A stretch of 26,601 nt of DNA, from the NCBI GenBank assembly GCA_024196135.1, contig JAMQCK010000353.1:1-26601 (forward strand). The letters run 5' to 3'. The first letter of the stretch is position 1. Every line of letters starts with the position of its first letter. The notes below the pieces were generated by a model. It ran no database searches, had not been told where the DNA came from, and saw nothing but the letters and a program-made list of their open reading frames with translations. The translations under genes and the position numbers were made by a program. Positions 13,068-24,843 of this stretch are shown here, in pieces. Source of the DNA: Pleurotus ostreatus/Saccharomyces cerevisiae fusant (lineage: Eukaryota > Opisthokonta).

Positions 13068-14186
13068 TGAGGGCGACACGCTGGAGAAGGAGGTGTATGA
13101 GTGCGACAGAAGAGCGCGAGAGCAAAGTTCGAGTTCGGTTAAAGTGCCGATCTGGGTACGCCACAGAGGAACAGAGAGCTTGAAAGGCCAAACAGAGAGG
13201 AAAGCTGTCGCACTCGCAAGACAGGGCGCTATGTACTGTATTGCATCGCCTAATGAGAGCACAGCTTCGGTCCAGTGCCATTGCCATTGATTTAGTCCCA
13301 TCCCTGTTGCCATATTGATAAGCATGATGCCAATGAGCCCACGAGCTCTGTCGAGTCGTGTCCTACCGTGCCCACTGAGGAAGGCATCCGAAGAGCACCG
13401 ACTAGGTGGCCTCTATGATCTACATAGCACGAAGATGGGGTTCCTCAGATGGGTCTGTAAGGTTAGTACTGGGTCGCATACTCGTCTGAGCTCGTCCGAT
13501 ATCATTCCCCGCCAACCTTGTCCTGTCGACAATGATAACGCAGGAAAGTCGTTTGTATGTTGCTTTCAGCGCAGGTAGCGGGACTAGCTCGGAGTAGGTC
13601 GTCGCACTCGGAGACCCCGAACCCACAGCTTGACACGATGTCGTCCTACCTGTTGTGTGCGCTAGAGATGCAGCGGGTTTTCGAGTTTACTCAATTTGTC
13701 GCTCGAAGATGGACGTCGTCATAAAGAGTCTTCTTCACTCGCCGAACCTCGACGGCTCCCGTGCGTCCGCCAGCGACTGTCCGGCGAGAACCCGCTGTTG
13801 GGCGGATTTTCCAGTCCAGAAGCGAGGAGAGGCCATTTGCTCGATATATGTAGAGTTGGAAAAAGTAGAGGACGAGGCATACAGAGACATAGACCATAGA
13901 CATAGAAAGGTCAAAGACAAACCTGAAATCTCACCCAAGTTCGACTCCAAGTCGAGACTTGCCACGTGATGCGAGTCGGTTACTAAGCCGTTCCGAAATG
14001 TTGCGGTCGTCACGGTAACAGTCACGCTCGAACGTTTTCCCGCGCACTCATCCGGGCACCGACTTAAACATCACAAAGCCCTCGAGAGATCGCATTTCAC
14101 CTTCGAATCTCTCACACATTAGACTTGAACCTTTCGACAACTTGTGGCCAGCTTCTGGACCACCTATCATTCACCTATAATCAACT
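13068..14186. other. Divergent promoter region between the DUF6593 gene and FZO1
   Basis: 1119 bases without a supported gene. Open frames of up to 112 codons (for example 12952-13290 +) overlap the first exon of the DUF6593 gene or have no recognisable content. A CACGTG is at 13963-13968, about 220 bases before the FZO1 start. The transcription starts of both neighbours must lie here. Confidence 0.45.
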
Positions 14187-16783
14187 ATGGCTCAGTCATA
14201 CTTCCCCGCTGCCAAGGTAGCATCCCCGGCGCAGGAGACGTTCGACCTGCTTGCTGGAGACAAGCAGCTGAGAGTGGAGGACGTGCAGGAGGCATATGTG
14301 GAGCAAAAGGACCGGTGAGTAGAGTCGGTGCTGCACGGGGATTGCAAGTCTGACGCGCCACCAGCCTCGTCAACGCGATTGACTCGACGACGTCCATCCT
14401 TGGCGAGATCAAGAAGTTCAACAAGGAGGAGTGGGTCATCCGCTACCCGCAGCTGAGCGAGCAGCCCGCCGAAGAGGGCTCGTCGCGCAAGGTCCCGCGC
14501 CGCTCCCTGTCCTTTGCGGATGAGCCCCTCACGGAGACGGACGTCGTTATCCAGCGCCCCGCTCACGGCCGCTCGATCACTGTGTCCTCGGTAGCGGACG
14601 CCGCAGAGGCCACCTCTGCACCGCTCGATGACAAGGCCTCCGAGTTCCAGATCTTGCGTCTAGACCTCAAGATTGGCGCCGCCAACTCCTCCCACCCCGC
14701 CGCGCTCGTTTCTCAGCTCGAGAAGGCGTCTATCGCCAACCTGATCGACGAGCGCATCACCGCCTCCATCTCGCACATGAGCAAGCTCCGTGCTCGTGTC
14801 GAGGACACCTCGTCGAAGGTGCTCGTGACAGGTGACCTGAACGCCGGCAAGTCGACGTTCGTCAACGCGCTCCTCCGCCGCGAGGTCATGCCCGTCGACC
14901 AGCAGCCGTGCACCACTGCGTTCTGCGAGGTTCACGACGCCGCTGAGAACGAGGGCAAGGAGGAGGTGCATGTCGTCAGAGAGGGCGCCTCGTATGACAT
15001 CAGGGACGAGTCGACCTACACGCGCGCTCCCATCAGCGACCTGGAGGAGATCGTCAACGAGTACGAGGATAGCGTCCACCAGGTGCTCATCAAGCTCTAC
15101 CTCGCCGACACCCGTGCCCCCGCGGAGTCTCTGCTCAATAACGGCGTTGTGGATATCTCGCTTATCGACGCCCCGGGTCTCAACCGCGACAGCCTCAAGA
15201 CGACCGCCGTCTTCGCCCGCCAGGAGGAGATCGATGTCGTCGTCTTTGTCGTCAGCGCGGAGAACCACTTTACGCTGTCCGCGAAAGAGTTCCTGCAGAA
15301 CGCATCGAACGAGAAGGCGTACTTGTTCATTGTCGTCAACAAGTTCGACCAGATCAAGAACAAGGACAAGTGCAAGCGTCTTGTGCTTGACCAGATCCGC
15401 CAGCTCAGCCCGGGGACCTATGAGGACGCCGAGGACCTCGTCCACTTCGTCGACTCTGCATCTGCTCTCCAGCCCTACACTGCGAACCCAGCATTCGACG
15501 ACCTCGAGTCGGCGCTTCGCTCCTTTGTGCTCGTCAAGCGCTCGAAGAGCAAGCTCGGCCCGGTGCAGACCTATCTGTCGAACTTGCTTGGCGATATCGA
15601 GCTACTTGCTGGCACCAACAAGATCCTTGCTGAGCAGGAGCTCAAGCAGGCTCAGGAGGAACTCGCGGCCAAGCGCCCGATTGTGGAGAAGATGAAGGGC
15701 GGCCGTGACTCGTTGGAGGAGGGCCTCGAGGCCGTCGAGGAAGAGGGCGTCAGCAAGGCGACCAACAAGACGCGCACCCGTCTGACGGACGCACTCGAGC
15801 GTGTCGGTCAGGGCAAGCTTGCCGTCGAGGAGGGCATGGCTAAGCTCCCGAGCTGGCCGGGTCTTCTTGGCGTGTGGGACTACGCGCGCGAGGTCCGTCG
15901 TGCGCTGCTCGAGTCCTTGGACGCTGCCGTCAAGCTGTCTGAGGACGAGGCTCGCGTTATCACCACCGCTGGCGTGACCAAGGTGAAGGACCTCGGCGAG
16001 GCGCACCTCCCGGAGGGTGTCGAGCGCAGCCGTCGTGTCTTCATGCCGGAGGCCATGTTCAGCACCATTCGCCGCGGCGCCAAGGCCAGCAAGAGCCGTC
16101 GCTCGTCGACTCACGGTGCCGTCGTCGCCGGCGGTACCATTGGTCTCGGCATCGGTCTCTCTAACCGCCCGGACATGCTCGACACGACGTTCTTCGACAT
16201 CTTCGACGTCTCGCACCAGTTCTGGGTCAGCTTCGGGGACAAGGAGGAGAACGAGAAGGAGGACGAGGGCGTCAGTGCGCTGAGCATCGTCAGCGTCGGC
16301 GCGGGTGCGCTCAGCTTGGTCGGCGGCAAGGCCATCGGCGCGCGCGGCCTGGTCGAGGGCATGATGCACGTTGCGGACCTCTTCGGCAACGAGGGTACCC
16401 GCAAGTGGATCGCGCCCGTCGTCGGCGCCTTCGCCATTGGTGCGACCGCGTACTTCGTGCTCGAGCTGCCGCAGTCCATTCCTCGCACCGTTGGGCGCCG
16501 CGTGCGCAACAGCGTCGTGCAGGACGGTCAGGCGGATGGTGGCGAGGGCTACGTCGAGGGTAACGCGAAGCGCATTGGCCGCGAGACGCGCAAGGTCCTC
16601 AGGCTGGCGAGCTGGGACTTGAAGGAGCGCTTCCGGAGCGCGATGGAGGAGCGCGTCCGGGAGGTGAAGAGCATGGAGGAGATGGCGCGCAAGGCGAACC
16701 GGGCGATGGAGTGGTTCGAGCAGGTTGGCACGCGCAGCGACACGATCCGCGTCGAGGCGCGCTTGGGAGAGTTGTCGGCGTAA
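14187..16783 (+). CDS. FZO1: Mitofusin, mitochondrial outer-membrane fusion GTPase (dynamin family)
   Basis: Large GTPase that tethers and fuses mitochondrial outer membranes. Two exons, 14187-14314 and 14365-16783, encode 848 residues, close to yeast Fzo1 (855). The P-loop GDLNAGKST is at residues 199-207, with the switch threonine in QPCTTAFCEV; G3 DAPG is at 311-314 and G4 NKFD at 368-371. Long helical segments flank the GTPase part. Two hydrophobic spans near the C-terminus, about 681-703 (ALSIVSVGAGALSLVGG) and 723-745 (KWIAPVVGAFAIGATAYF), give the U-shaped anchor with both ends in the cytosol. The C-terminal helix follows. ATG 14187 is chosen because it heads the only short first exon that joins (GTGAGT donor, CCACCAG acceptor) to the long open exon. 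Strong C-ending codon bias produces several long shadow ORFs on the other strand. Confidence 0.94.
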
Positions 16784-17289
16784 GCATCTAATGACCGTCT
16801 TGCTTTCGTTGGCTTCCTTCGCTTCTGCTCTCTGACCTGCTTGGCTGCTATGTATTCCATTCCATTATTTTCCCTTCCTGTTCCGCTTTGCATCGTGTGC
16901 CATATTTACGGCGTGAATGCGACGCCTTGAAACGCTCGTTGTTCATACTCTGTCTCTCCTCCTCCTCCTGCTCCTCGTCTCTTCGTATCTCACCACTCTT
17001 CTTTGCCTTACTCTAGTACATGACCCCTGCGGCTGGATATATGGTCGGCCGCGTTTATGACCTCTACTTTACGATGGATGTATGCAATGTACTCTGCTGT
17101 AATCGACGTGAAAGTGCGAAGTGAGGACGTCGGGGTGAGGTACGGTATGTGTCGAAGGTGGGTCGCAGGCCGCCGAGTCGCATGTCGTTTGTCCATGCAA
17201 CGTGAGTCTCTTTCCACTCGATGACTATGAGCATGTGTTGAAGAGTACACAGAACTCTTCCACTGGAAAAGGTCAACTCCTGGATAGGG
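16784..17289. other. FZO1 3' flank up to the transposon
   Basis: No gene supported. The first part is the probable FZO1 3' untranslated region (pyrimidine-rich, with CTCCTCCTCCTGCTCC at about 16958-16975). Small minus-strand frames (17276-17064, 17250-17008) have no recognisable content. The last three bases, GGG, may be one copy of the transposon's target duplication. Confidence 0.45.
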
Positions 17290-17304
17290 TGTCGGAAATC
17301 ACCG
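17290..17304 (+). repeat. Left terminal inverted repeat of the Plavaka element
   Basis: TGTCGGAAATCACCG; it pairs with 25566-25580 in inverted orientation with one mismatch at position 12. It is followed at once by the perfect hairpin CTGCCTTACAAGGCAG (17307-17322). Confidence 0.85.
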
Positions 17305-17306
17305 GC

Positions 17307-17410
17307 CTGCCTTACAAGGCAGTAACCCCCTTGGGGACCCTGGGGCCCGGGCCGGACGGCTGATAAGGCCTGGCAAGGCCCGCGTAGATTAGATATGATC
17401 TGATCAGGCC
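17307..17410. repeat. Left subterminal repeat block
   Basis: Contains the hairpin at 17307-17322, the CCCTTGGGG and CCTGGGGCCCGGG GC-rich inverted repeats (about 17328-17352), CTGATAAGGCCTGGCAAGGCC (from about 17361) and TGATCAGGCC (17401-17410). The TGATAAGGCCT and TGATCAGGCC motifs recur at the right end, so these are probable transposase-binding sites. Confidence 0.65.
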
Positions 17411-17595
17411 GTGTCGGGAGCGCGGCGTGCTATACCTTGGCTTTTACCATTGCCCTCGATCTGTGCCGCCCAGCTTTGACCCCCCCGCCCCTCTGTTATG
17501 TATGTACATGCATTCCTGCTGCATTATCAGAGCTCAATGAGATCGTAGTTTGCCGCATCCTGTGCTGTCCGTGAATACTCAACGCGTCGGTGATC

Positions 17596-20500
17596 ATGGC
17601 GGTGGGCAGTGGAGCTTGTACGATCTGCGGAAGGATCTACAAAGTAAGGGGGATGCGTCGGCATCTTGCTTACTGCCGAGAGCAGCAGCGAGAGAAGGAT
17701 CAAGAGCGATGTGCAAGGCTACAAGCTGCACGACCGACTGGACCGGGTGAGTTCATACGTGCTGAGGCTCCGAGTCGCACCTTTGATGAGCTCACGCTCT
17801 CACAGGTCCTGCATTTACTATGCGTATGCTTTCCAGTACGTGAACTTGCCCATTATCGCGCACGCTTGACCTGGCTTTTGAACATGTCAACAGAAGGCAT
17901 CTACGTGGAAGGAATCCGTATCGACAGCGACACAGCTGACGGCGATATACTACCACCCCTACCTCCCGAGTCTCCCCCGCCCCCTTCTCCCCCGCCCTCG
18001 GAAGCCCCAGCTCCGTCCGTCCCCAAAGTAGGCGATGTCAAGATCGAATACCACCCCTCCAGCGGCAAGCCTCCTGTTATTGTTCCACTCCAGGAACTAC
18101 GGCGAGAGGGGGACGAGCCGGACGGCGATCATACGCCTCGCAATACAGAGCCGTGGGTCGGTTTCCGCACACGCCTAGATTACGAGATCAGCGAATTTAT
18201 CCTCCAAACCCGACTGAACACCGAGGAGACGAAGCGCCTGCTCAAGCTTATCAACTCCGCGCAAGACACGCGGGACTTCACCATTGCGTCAATCGATGAT
18301 CTCAACGAACGGTGGCAGCTCGCTGCACAAGCGACGCTTGTTCCCGGTGTACGTCGCTTGAAATGCCTCGTATGGCTCACTCGCTGACCTATTTGTCCAG
18401 TACAAAACGACCGAGTTCACGTCCGAGGGCGAAGGGTACAAGGAAACCTTCGAGGTGCACCACACGTCATTGCTCGACTGGGCGCGGTCACTCGTTACCG
18501 ATCCCGCACTCAAGGATCATATGGTCTACGACGCACGGCGCATGTACATACACAACGGCCAGAAATTTGAGCGCTGGGTCGACGAGCCTTACACGGCAGA
18601 CCGCCTCTGGAATATTCAGGTACGTTGAGCCGGTGCTGATGTCCAATCCATCGTGTTGATTGGGCTTGCAGAGCACGCTCGATTCTAAGAAGAGCCCCCT
18701 CGGATTCGTCCTCTACGCCGACAAGAATAAACTATCATCTTTCAGCAGTCAGAAGGGATATCCAGTCGAAGCGCGTCTGATTAATCTCGACACGCGCGTT
18801 CGCAACGGCGAGGGAAGAGGTGGTGCATGTATCGTTGGTCTGCTTCCTATTGTATGTTCTTTGTCCGATCTGTGATGACTCGTGTATACTACGACCTTGC
18901 GCAGCCCGATGAGACCTCCGAGCGCAAGAACAAGACAAGATTTGTCAACTACAAGGGTATCATATGGCACGACTCCATGCGCAAGTTTTTACAAGACATA
19001 ATCGACCAGCCCCCCGAGGGGATACCAATCAAGTGCTCGGACGATGTAGTACGATTCTTCGTGCTGTTTATCCTGATTCTCGTCGCCGATTACGAGGAGC
19101 AGTACGTTATATCTACAATCGCTCAAGACCGCCATCGACTCACACATCTTCAGGTCTATGATGGCGCTGACGCGTGGGGGTAGGGGAAATTTCCCTTGCC
19201 CACAATGTCTCGTGCCCCAGGACCTGCAAGCCGATCTCTCGAAGAAGCACAAGGAGCGCGACGTCCTCCAGATGGTCAACACTGTCAGGAGTGCTGTCAT
19301 TGGTACCGGAGAACAGACACCTAGCGCCGAGCAGCGGGAGCAGATCTTATCTGCGGTGAGCTTGCGTCCGGTTCCGGTGAGCGTCCTGATACGCTTTTTT
19401 GGCCATCGCTGACAATCATGGGCTTTGCAGAACGTTTTCTGGAGGATGCCCCATTCGGGGCCCTATCCCGCCCTCTGCTTCGACACCCTGCATTTCATAT
19501 GGGCTGGGTTGGCGGAGCACCTGAGCGAGCAGCTCAAGCTCCACATCAAGCAGATCCCCGGACAGACAAGGATTTTGACGGTGAAGGTCAACAAGCAGTG
19601 AGTGGCAGTCTTGATTTCGTCGCATGACATGCTGAGGCGGCCTTCCGCAGGGTCGATGCGATCCCCCGTTGGCGCGATCTGCACCATATGGACAACTTTA
19701 TGGAGGAGAATTTCAACGATGGGTCCAAGCACGAAGACGCTAGCAAGGTAAGATCAAGTAACGTGAACTTGAGTAGCCAAAAAGATGCTAACGAAACTCA
19801 GGCGATCATTGTCGGGATGCATGGGGCACTTGTGCCTAGCTCGCCCGAGTTTTGTATCTCGAGCGGATATCAACTCCTCCGTGCATACCGCTACTATCTC
19901 GAGATGGCGATGTTTGCATGTGTGGATGTGATGACTGAATCTCGGTCAGACGCAGGGCGACAGCGCTTGTCTAGATTCCACGAGCAGCTCACAGTAAGTT
20001 ATTCTCACCATTGATCTATTCGATTCATAACTCGCGTCGCAAGGTCTATCGTCGATTAGTTGCACACAATCCTGTCCTTGGCAGCAAGAACTGGAACTTC
20101 CCGAAAATTCACCTCCACGCGCACTTGTTCGACAATATCTGGGACAAAGGTGTGACACGTGTACAAAGTACCAAGCCTTTCGAGAAACTGCACGGCCCTA
20201 TTCGCAAGATCTACCTCGAGCAGACGAACTTCAAGAACATTGACAAGCAGGTCGGTTCAGAAGCTTGAGTGGCGACATTCCCCATATTAATCAAGCCCAG
20301 ATTCTCAACGTTATACATCGCCATTCGATTGCGACGATCATACGTGATGATATCGACCGTCTGGACGAGAGCAGCGTGGAGGAGAAGGAATCTGCACGCA
20401 AAGTTGGCGTCGACCACGTCCTTATAGGCTCTCCCGACCGTGCGATCTCGTTTGGAGCCCTCGAGCAACTCATGAGCGGAGATCGTGCGTTCAGTAATTT

Positions 20501-21159
20501 CCGCGTGCGGCTGCAGAATGCGCTCCACCGAATTCTGCCGCTATTCTTCGGTGTACAGAGCCGTCCCAATCGCTCCTTGGTGTCTTTCAGTGACGGTGAC
20601 AAGGTAGGCCTATCTCCGATTCGTAAATTCCTTGTTTTCCACTAACTTATGATGGAAGATACGACCATACAAGTATCTACAAGTGGAATATTCCAGCCAA
20701 GTCGATTGGCGCCTCACGCGCGACTATCTGCGCTGCAACCCCGACTTTCACCACCACCCGCGCTACGATTGTGTCCTTCTCTCACGGCCGGACGTTCTCG
20801 ACCTTCGCAGCCGAGGATCCGTGGGTCGCCGCACGATACCTGTGAGTGACGAGCCAATATTCGCTCGCCTCCTCTACGTCTTCACCTGCACCTTCGACGG
20901 CAACGAGTATCCCATTGCATTGGTTCAAGCTTACGACGCGCCATGCGGACACGTGTCAAAGGCGGACAGGGAACTCGGACTTGTGCGTAGGCGCGCACGG
21001 CCAAGGCAGGAAGCCGAGTTTGTATCGCTCCATTCTCTCATTCGTGGGACAGTCATGATTCAGGACTTGGAGTGCCAGGAAGGCGACGAGTATTTCCTCT
21101 ACAATTTCCTCGATGCAGACATGTTCCTCCGTACATGGCGTCTAGTGCCTGATGTATAG
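17596..21159 (+). CDS. Plavaka transposase, intact
   Basis: Catalyses movement of the surrounding element. Exons: 17596-17746, 17806-17823, 17894-18348, 18401-18619, 18672-18851, 18905-19101, 19154-19355, 19431-19597, 19651-19747, 19802-19993, 20044-20250, 20301-20603, 20659-21159 give 962 residues with no stop or frameshift. N-terminal C2HC finger: C8, C11, H23, C27. A proline-rich linker follows (about residues 72-95). Then come a possible knuckle PCPQC (C422, C425), FDTLHF with D492, and the hallmark FPKIHLHAHLFDNIWDKGV (645-663) leading into TKPFEKLHGPIRKIYL with E673. I take D492 and E673 as candidate catalytic acids of the RNase H fold, by family analogy. The C-terminal part (FVSLHSLIRGTVMIQDL, EYFLYNFLDADMFLRTWRL) is also typical. 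The first three exons are the least certain: the frame also reads through both of those introns. Confidence 0.88.
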
Positions 21160-21197
21160 TATCATCCCAGATATAGACCAGCTATAGACTGATTCTG

Positions 21198-21965
21198 TGC
21201 GCATTTTCATCCTTCTCAATGTGGGCGCGTCGAAGTCGAACCGTGGGAACCGGCACGGCTGTCACTCGTCTCACGTGCAAGTCACTCTTGTCTCTAACTT
21301 TCATGGCCGTCTCAAGCCTTCCGGCATCCGCTTTCATGATGATCGTAAGGTAGGCATTGTGCGCATTGTAATATTATTTCAAGCTGCTCGATTCTGCCCC
21401 AGAAATTTCGTATTTGCCTGCCCCACACAACTAGAGGCGCTCCTAGATTTCTTCCCAATCCCACGTTTTTCGCCTTCAAAGAGCTTGAAGCTAGCTGATG
21501 CTACCTGAAGTGGTCACATCTGAGCGCTCAAAATCACGGGAAGTACACGGACGGGAACGACGAGCGCTCCCATTGACACGCCGAGCAGCCTCAGTGACGC
21601 TTACAATGCACCTCAAGCTCTTCGAGCTCAAAGCGTCCTCGCAGCCATCCCGAACACGCCCAAGCGCTCGTTCTAGCACGCCCCATGCGCGCTTTGCGCC
21701 ATTTCTTGACGGCGGCAAGAATCGCGCTGGTAGACGGCGCAGACATCAAGGCATGCAGCGTGGGAGGGCATTCAAAGGTTTGTTTAATACTCATCTTGCG
21801 TTGTGATACCAGTCACTTACCTCTCATTGGGTAGGAGTGTTCCTCGAACACCTCCGAAACCTCATTGTCGTCAGAAAACTATGCCAGCAGTCCGAACAGC
21901 TCGAGCAAGTTCGACGAAGACTACGATCCCAGCCTGACCAGCTAGATCCGCCGGAACTCGCCTAG
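21198..21965 (+). pseudogene. Decayed gene relic, plus strand, inside the transposon
   Basis: Protein-like stretches lie on one strand but are broken. A first segment (from about 21198) joins across a plausible intron, GTAGGC donor to CCCCAG acceptor, into PNPTFFAFKELEAS and then a stop. A second segment holds two in-frame TGA codons (21574-21576, 21595-21597) 21 bases apart and then reads MRALRHFLTAARIALVDGA and DIKACSVGGHSK. A last exon (from 21835) reads FLEHLRNLIVVRKLCQQSEQ, a helix of coiled-coil character, and ends ELA-stop at 21963-21965. No family recognised. Both TGA codons would be arginine CGA if a C-to-T change were reversed, which fits CpG decay, but that is inference. It could instead be non-coding sequence that looks coding by chance. 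Confidence 0.28.
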
Positions 21966-21980
21966 TCTCCTCCCGCCGCT

Positions 21981-22715
21981 TCAGCCCAAGCCCGTGTCGC
22001 AGTCGGTTGTGCCGTCGAAGGTGAACTCGATGTCCGACCGCACGAGCACAAACCCATCGCGCGGCCAATGCTGAACGTGAAACTTTGGTTCTGACTCGCG
22101 CGCGCCAGGCCCCTCCGCCACTGTCTCTGGCGTAATCTTCGTCTGCAGTCCTGGCTCAAGCCAACATCATCGTACACTGAGTGGCCTTTGGGCTTCTCTC
22201 TGGCGCGCAGTCGTAATCTGCCCGTGCTGAAACGGCCTCTTTGGGCTGAGAAATCGCGCAGGCAAGCACGGTGCGTCATCGCCTCCTGCACTGGGGCTCG
22301 CTCTTGCTGACAATCTCATCATCTTGGCGCTACACAGATCATATCCGCGATGTCAAGCTCCCCTGCTCGACGCAAAAACCATCTCCTGCTTGCGGAAAAC
22401 GCCCCCACATATACGTATAGCTCGCTCCACGAGCGAGGGCTTGCAGGGCTGTACACGCATTCTGCACGCGCTCCGCCAATGTCTCATATGACGCCGCCGA
22501 TAATGTTCTCATCTCGCCTCGCTTTTCTATCTGGTGTAGGCACTGTGTGCGTCATAGCAAGGATAGCCGGCATGGTGTGCATACTCGAGACGGTGACCTT
22601 GGGCTCAACGTGTCGCCTCATGGTATGCCTCTTTGCCCAAGTTGTACCGCACACACTGACCACAACCTTCCAGCATAATCTTCGAGTATGCATCGTGTAC
22701 GCCTTGAGGCTCCAT
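21981..22715 (-). pseudogene. Decayed gene relic, minus strand, inside the transposon
   Basis: On the minus strand a chain of protein-like blocks runs MEPQGVHDAYSKIMLEG (from 22715), a 50-base intron-like gap, RHVEPKVTVSSMHTMPAIL...RRDENIIGGVI-stop, then in the next frame YETLAERVQNACTALQALAR and YMWGRFPQAGDGF-CVEQGS, then ITTARQREAQRPLSV with an in-frame TGA, and finally FHVQHWPRDGFVLVRSDIEF-TFDGTTDCDTGLG-stop (21981-21983). The change of frame at about 22485 looks like a small deletion and the later TGA like a point change. The blocks have the composition of a real soluble protein but I recognise no family. It converges on the plus-strand relic with only 15 bases between the two stops, which supports both having been genes. 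Confidence 0.35.
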
Positions 22716-22818
22716 GCGGCACCCCTCTATGATACGTCTCGATAACTAGCTCAAAATTCGGAAGCTATGCCGCCTCGTGCTGATATGCGTGCTGACGCGC
22801 GGGCAACCTACACCCGCT

Positions 22819-22826
22819 TATAAAAA
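22819..22826 (+). promoter_or_regulatory. TATA box before the second transposon gene
   Basis: TATAAAAA lies 56 bases before the ATG at 22883, a usual distance for a fungal core promoter with a short leader. Confidence 0.5.
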
Positions 22827-22882
22827 GCCCATCAAATTATTGTCAAGGTCGTCGTGGACCTCCCTTCGCGCCCTTCCCGATC

Positions 22883-24843
22883 ATGTCTTTCGACGCCTTC
22901 ACTCTCGCTTCATCTGGTCAGGCTCGTCTCAATGCGTCATCCGCGTCCGTGGCCCACTTTAGCCAAGTCATCGTGGATCTGGTATGTGGCAATGCATGGC
23001 CTAGCAAGTCGCAAAACTCACCAACCTTCGCAGCAGCAGCGCGTTGAAGAGCTCCAGACGTTCCTCGCCGAGGAGCAGGATAAGAATCAGCAGCTGGCGA
23101 GGGAGAATGCGGTGCTGAAGGCACAGAGCGCTCCATGCTCCACCGCATCGCAGGGCGGTTCGGAATCGGCCAGTGCTAAATCCAGCCGCGCTCGCATAAG
23201 CAACGGGTCACTGCAGCATCTCCATGCTGATGTCCTTGCCGCAGAGTGCGACATTCGACCCTTTGCGTGTCGCGCCTCCATTGGCCTCGAACCTTGGCTC
23301 GAGAAAAAATCCCTTATGCGCGTGGTCAGCCCTGAGAACGCCGCATTGCTGGCAGCGCGTGCTCCGGGCGCTCGTCCTCGCTACCTCATAGGCGCCAACA
23401 GACTGAGCGTTGACCATCCGCTCTTCGACGACAAAGTACAACTCGACCTACAGAGGGATATGTCCCCTCTGATGTCGGCTGTCTATGGCACCAGTAACAA
23501 GCACGCGCAAGATATGTCGAACATGGTACGTGCGCTCCATACTCTCGCAGACGCAGGAAAATGAGCTTACGGTCTTGACAGGTCTTTACGCTCGCGAGTT
23601 CCACGAGGTATAACATCGTCCACAGCATCAAGGATAACATCGGGCGTATCCTCAACCATCATAATCTCCCTCCCGACCTCTTTTCCGACAGCGAGTCGAA
23701 GGACGCCCTCAGGCAGTCACCCGAAGTCGCCTATCTGCTGGGCAGGAAGCCTGGGTCGGCGAAGATCTCGCTCCAGCCGAGGATCTTGTTCGGCCTGGTG
23801 GAAGGACATGTTGGCGAAGTTGCTTTCGGCAACAGGGGCATCGTTAGGGTGAGCACCCACCAATTGACAATCTCGTCATCCCACTAACGCGCGCGCAGGC
23901 TCTGCAGATTATCATGTTTGGCGAAAAGTCACTCGACAAGCCGAAGAAGAAGAACACAGTGTCAAAGTCGAGCTCTGCGTATAAGTGGGGCCTTTCAACC
24001 GTGACGCCTGGCATGATCGCTTGGGCTGCAATCTTGGTGCGTCTTTCTTTCGCCATAATCGTCTGCAAGCTCATCCTTTCCAGATCATATACGCTCTCAG
24101 CGGCGATCCCGAGCTCGCTCATGTCGGCAGCTATACTGGATTCGAGTACAAGACGAACTATCGCATTTACTTCGGTCTGCTCGAGATGTCGTGGAACGAC
24201 GGCAACACTCGCGCGCTTGTCAACTATATCAACAACGAGCTTTTCAGCCACCTTCCGCTCTACCCGCGCGCCGACATGGAGCTCATCGACGACCACGCCG
24301 ACGACGATCACAGCAACCTTGTAGCCGCTATGCAAGGTGGCTCCGTTCCGGCGGCTTCAAGTGTCTCTGACCCCGCGGCTCGGTCCGCGCCGCATGACTT
24401 CCCCGTCGTCGACGATCCCTCTGAGCCGGAGGACGAGCAGCTAGGGTAAGAACTTCGAGATACCGAACCTGAACTTGCGAAATTGATTCATCCTCAGTGC
24501 CAACGGTGTTTCTCCCTTCCCGGCCCTTGCGCGCGCGCCGCGGGACCCTCCGAGCGCGTTGGATCGCGAAGTCGACGACCTCTCCGTTCCGCTCGAGGCA
24601 GTCGCGATCAGCGGCGGTACTGCGGCTACGAGCGAAGGTGCTAACAGCGCTCTCGGCAACAGGTTGCGAGTCATGCAGCCCGTCGCCGCGCAGGAGCATT
24701 CGGACGTCGCCGTCGCGACAGGAGGCTCTAAGACTACGAAGGCTGGTGGGAAAGGTAAAGGCAAGGGACGCGCGAAGAAGGATGCATCTGCGGAGCCTGT
24801 GCGTCGCACGACGCGTCGGCACGGCGGTGCGGCTGGCGCTTAG
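22883..24843 (+). CDS. Uncharacterised coiled-coil protein with basic tail, carried by the transposon
   Basis: Second intact gene of the element. Exons: 22883-22981, 23034-23525, 23582-23848, 23899-24036, 24084-24445, 24498-24843 join without a break into 567 residues. A helical N-terminus leads into a coiled coil at about 34-65 (QQRVEELQTFLAEEQ, QQLARENAVLKAQ). A globular middle contains SIKDNIGRILNHHNLPPDLF and the basic KSLDKPKKKNT. The best-conserved-looking part is WGLSTVTPGMIAWAAIL (316-332), then IYALSGDPELAHVGSYTGFE and a MSWND...YINNELF end. This resembles helical domains of basidiomycete DUF proteins (DUF6532/DUF6698 type), though I cannot assign it firmly. An acidic low-complexity linker follows, then a lysine- and arginine-rich tail (GGKGKGKGRAKK, VRRTTRRHGG) that could be a nuclear signal or bind DNA. 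A role as an accessory factor for transposition is a guess. Confidence 0.7.

Noticed and set aside
12598..13287. 229-codon minus-strand frame and the overlapping 201-codon frame at 12720-13325
   Set aside because: They read through introns of the DUF6593 gene; only the spliced parts fit the family pattern.
14660..15445. 261-codon minus-strand open frame opposite FZO1, with a similar 255-codon frame at 15602-16369
   Set aside because: Shadow ORFs made by strong C- and G-ending codon bias of the mitofusin exon; arginine-, leucine- and aspartate-rich with no domain.
22350..22745. 131-codon plus-strand frame between the two intact transposon genes
   Set aside because: Antisense to the better-looking minus-strand relic; composition is poor for a protein and it has no splice sites linking to other exons.
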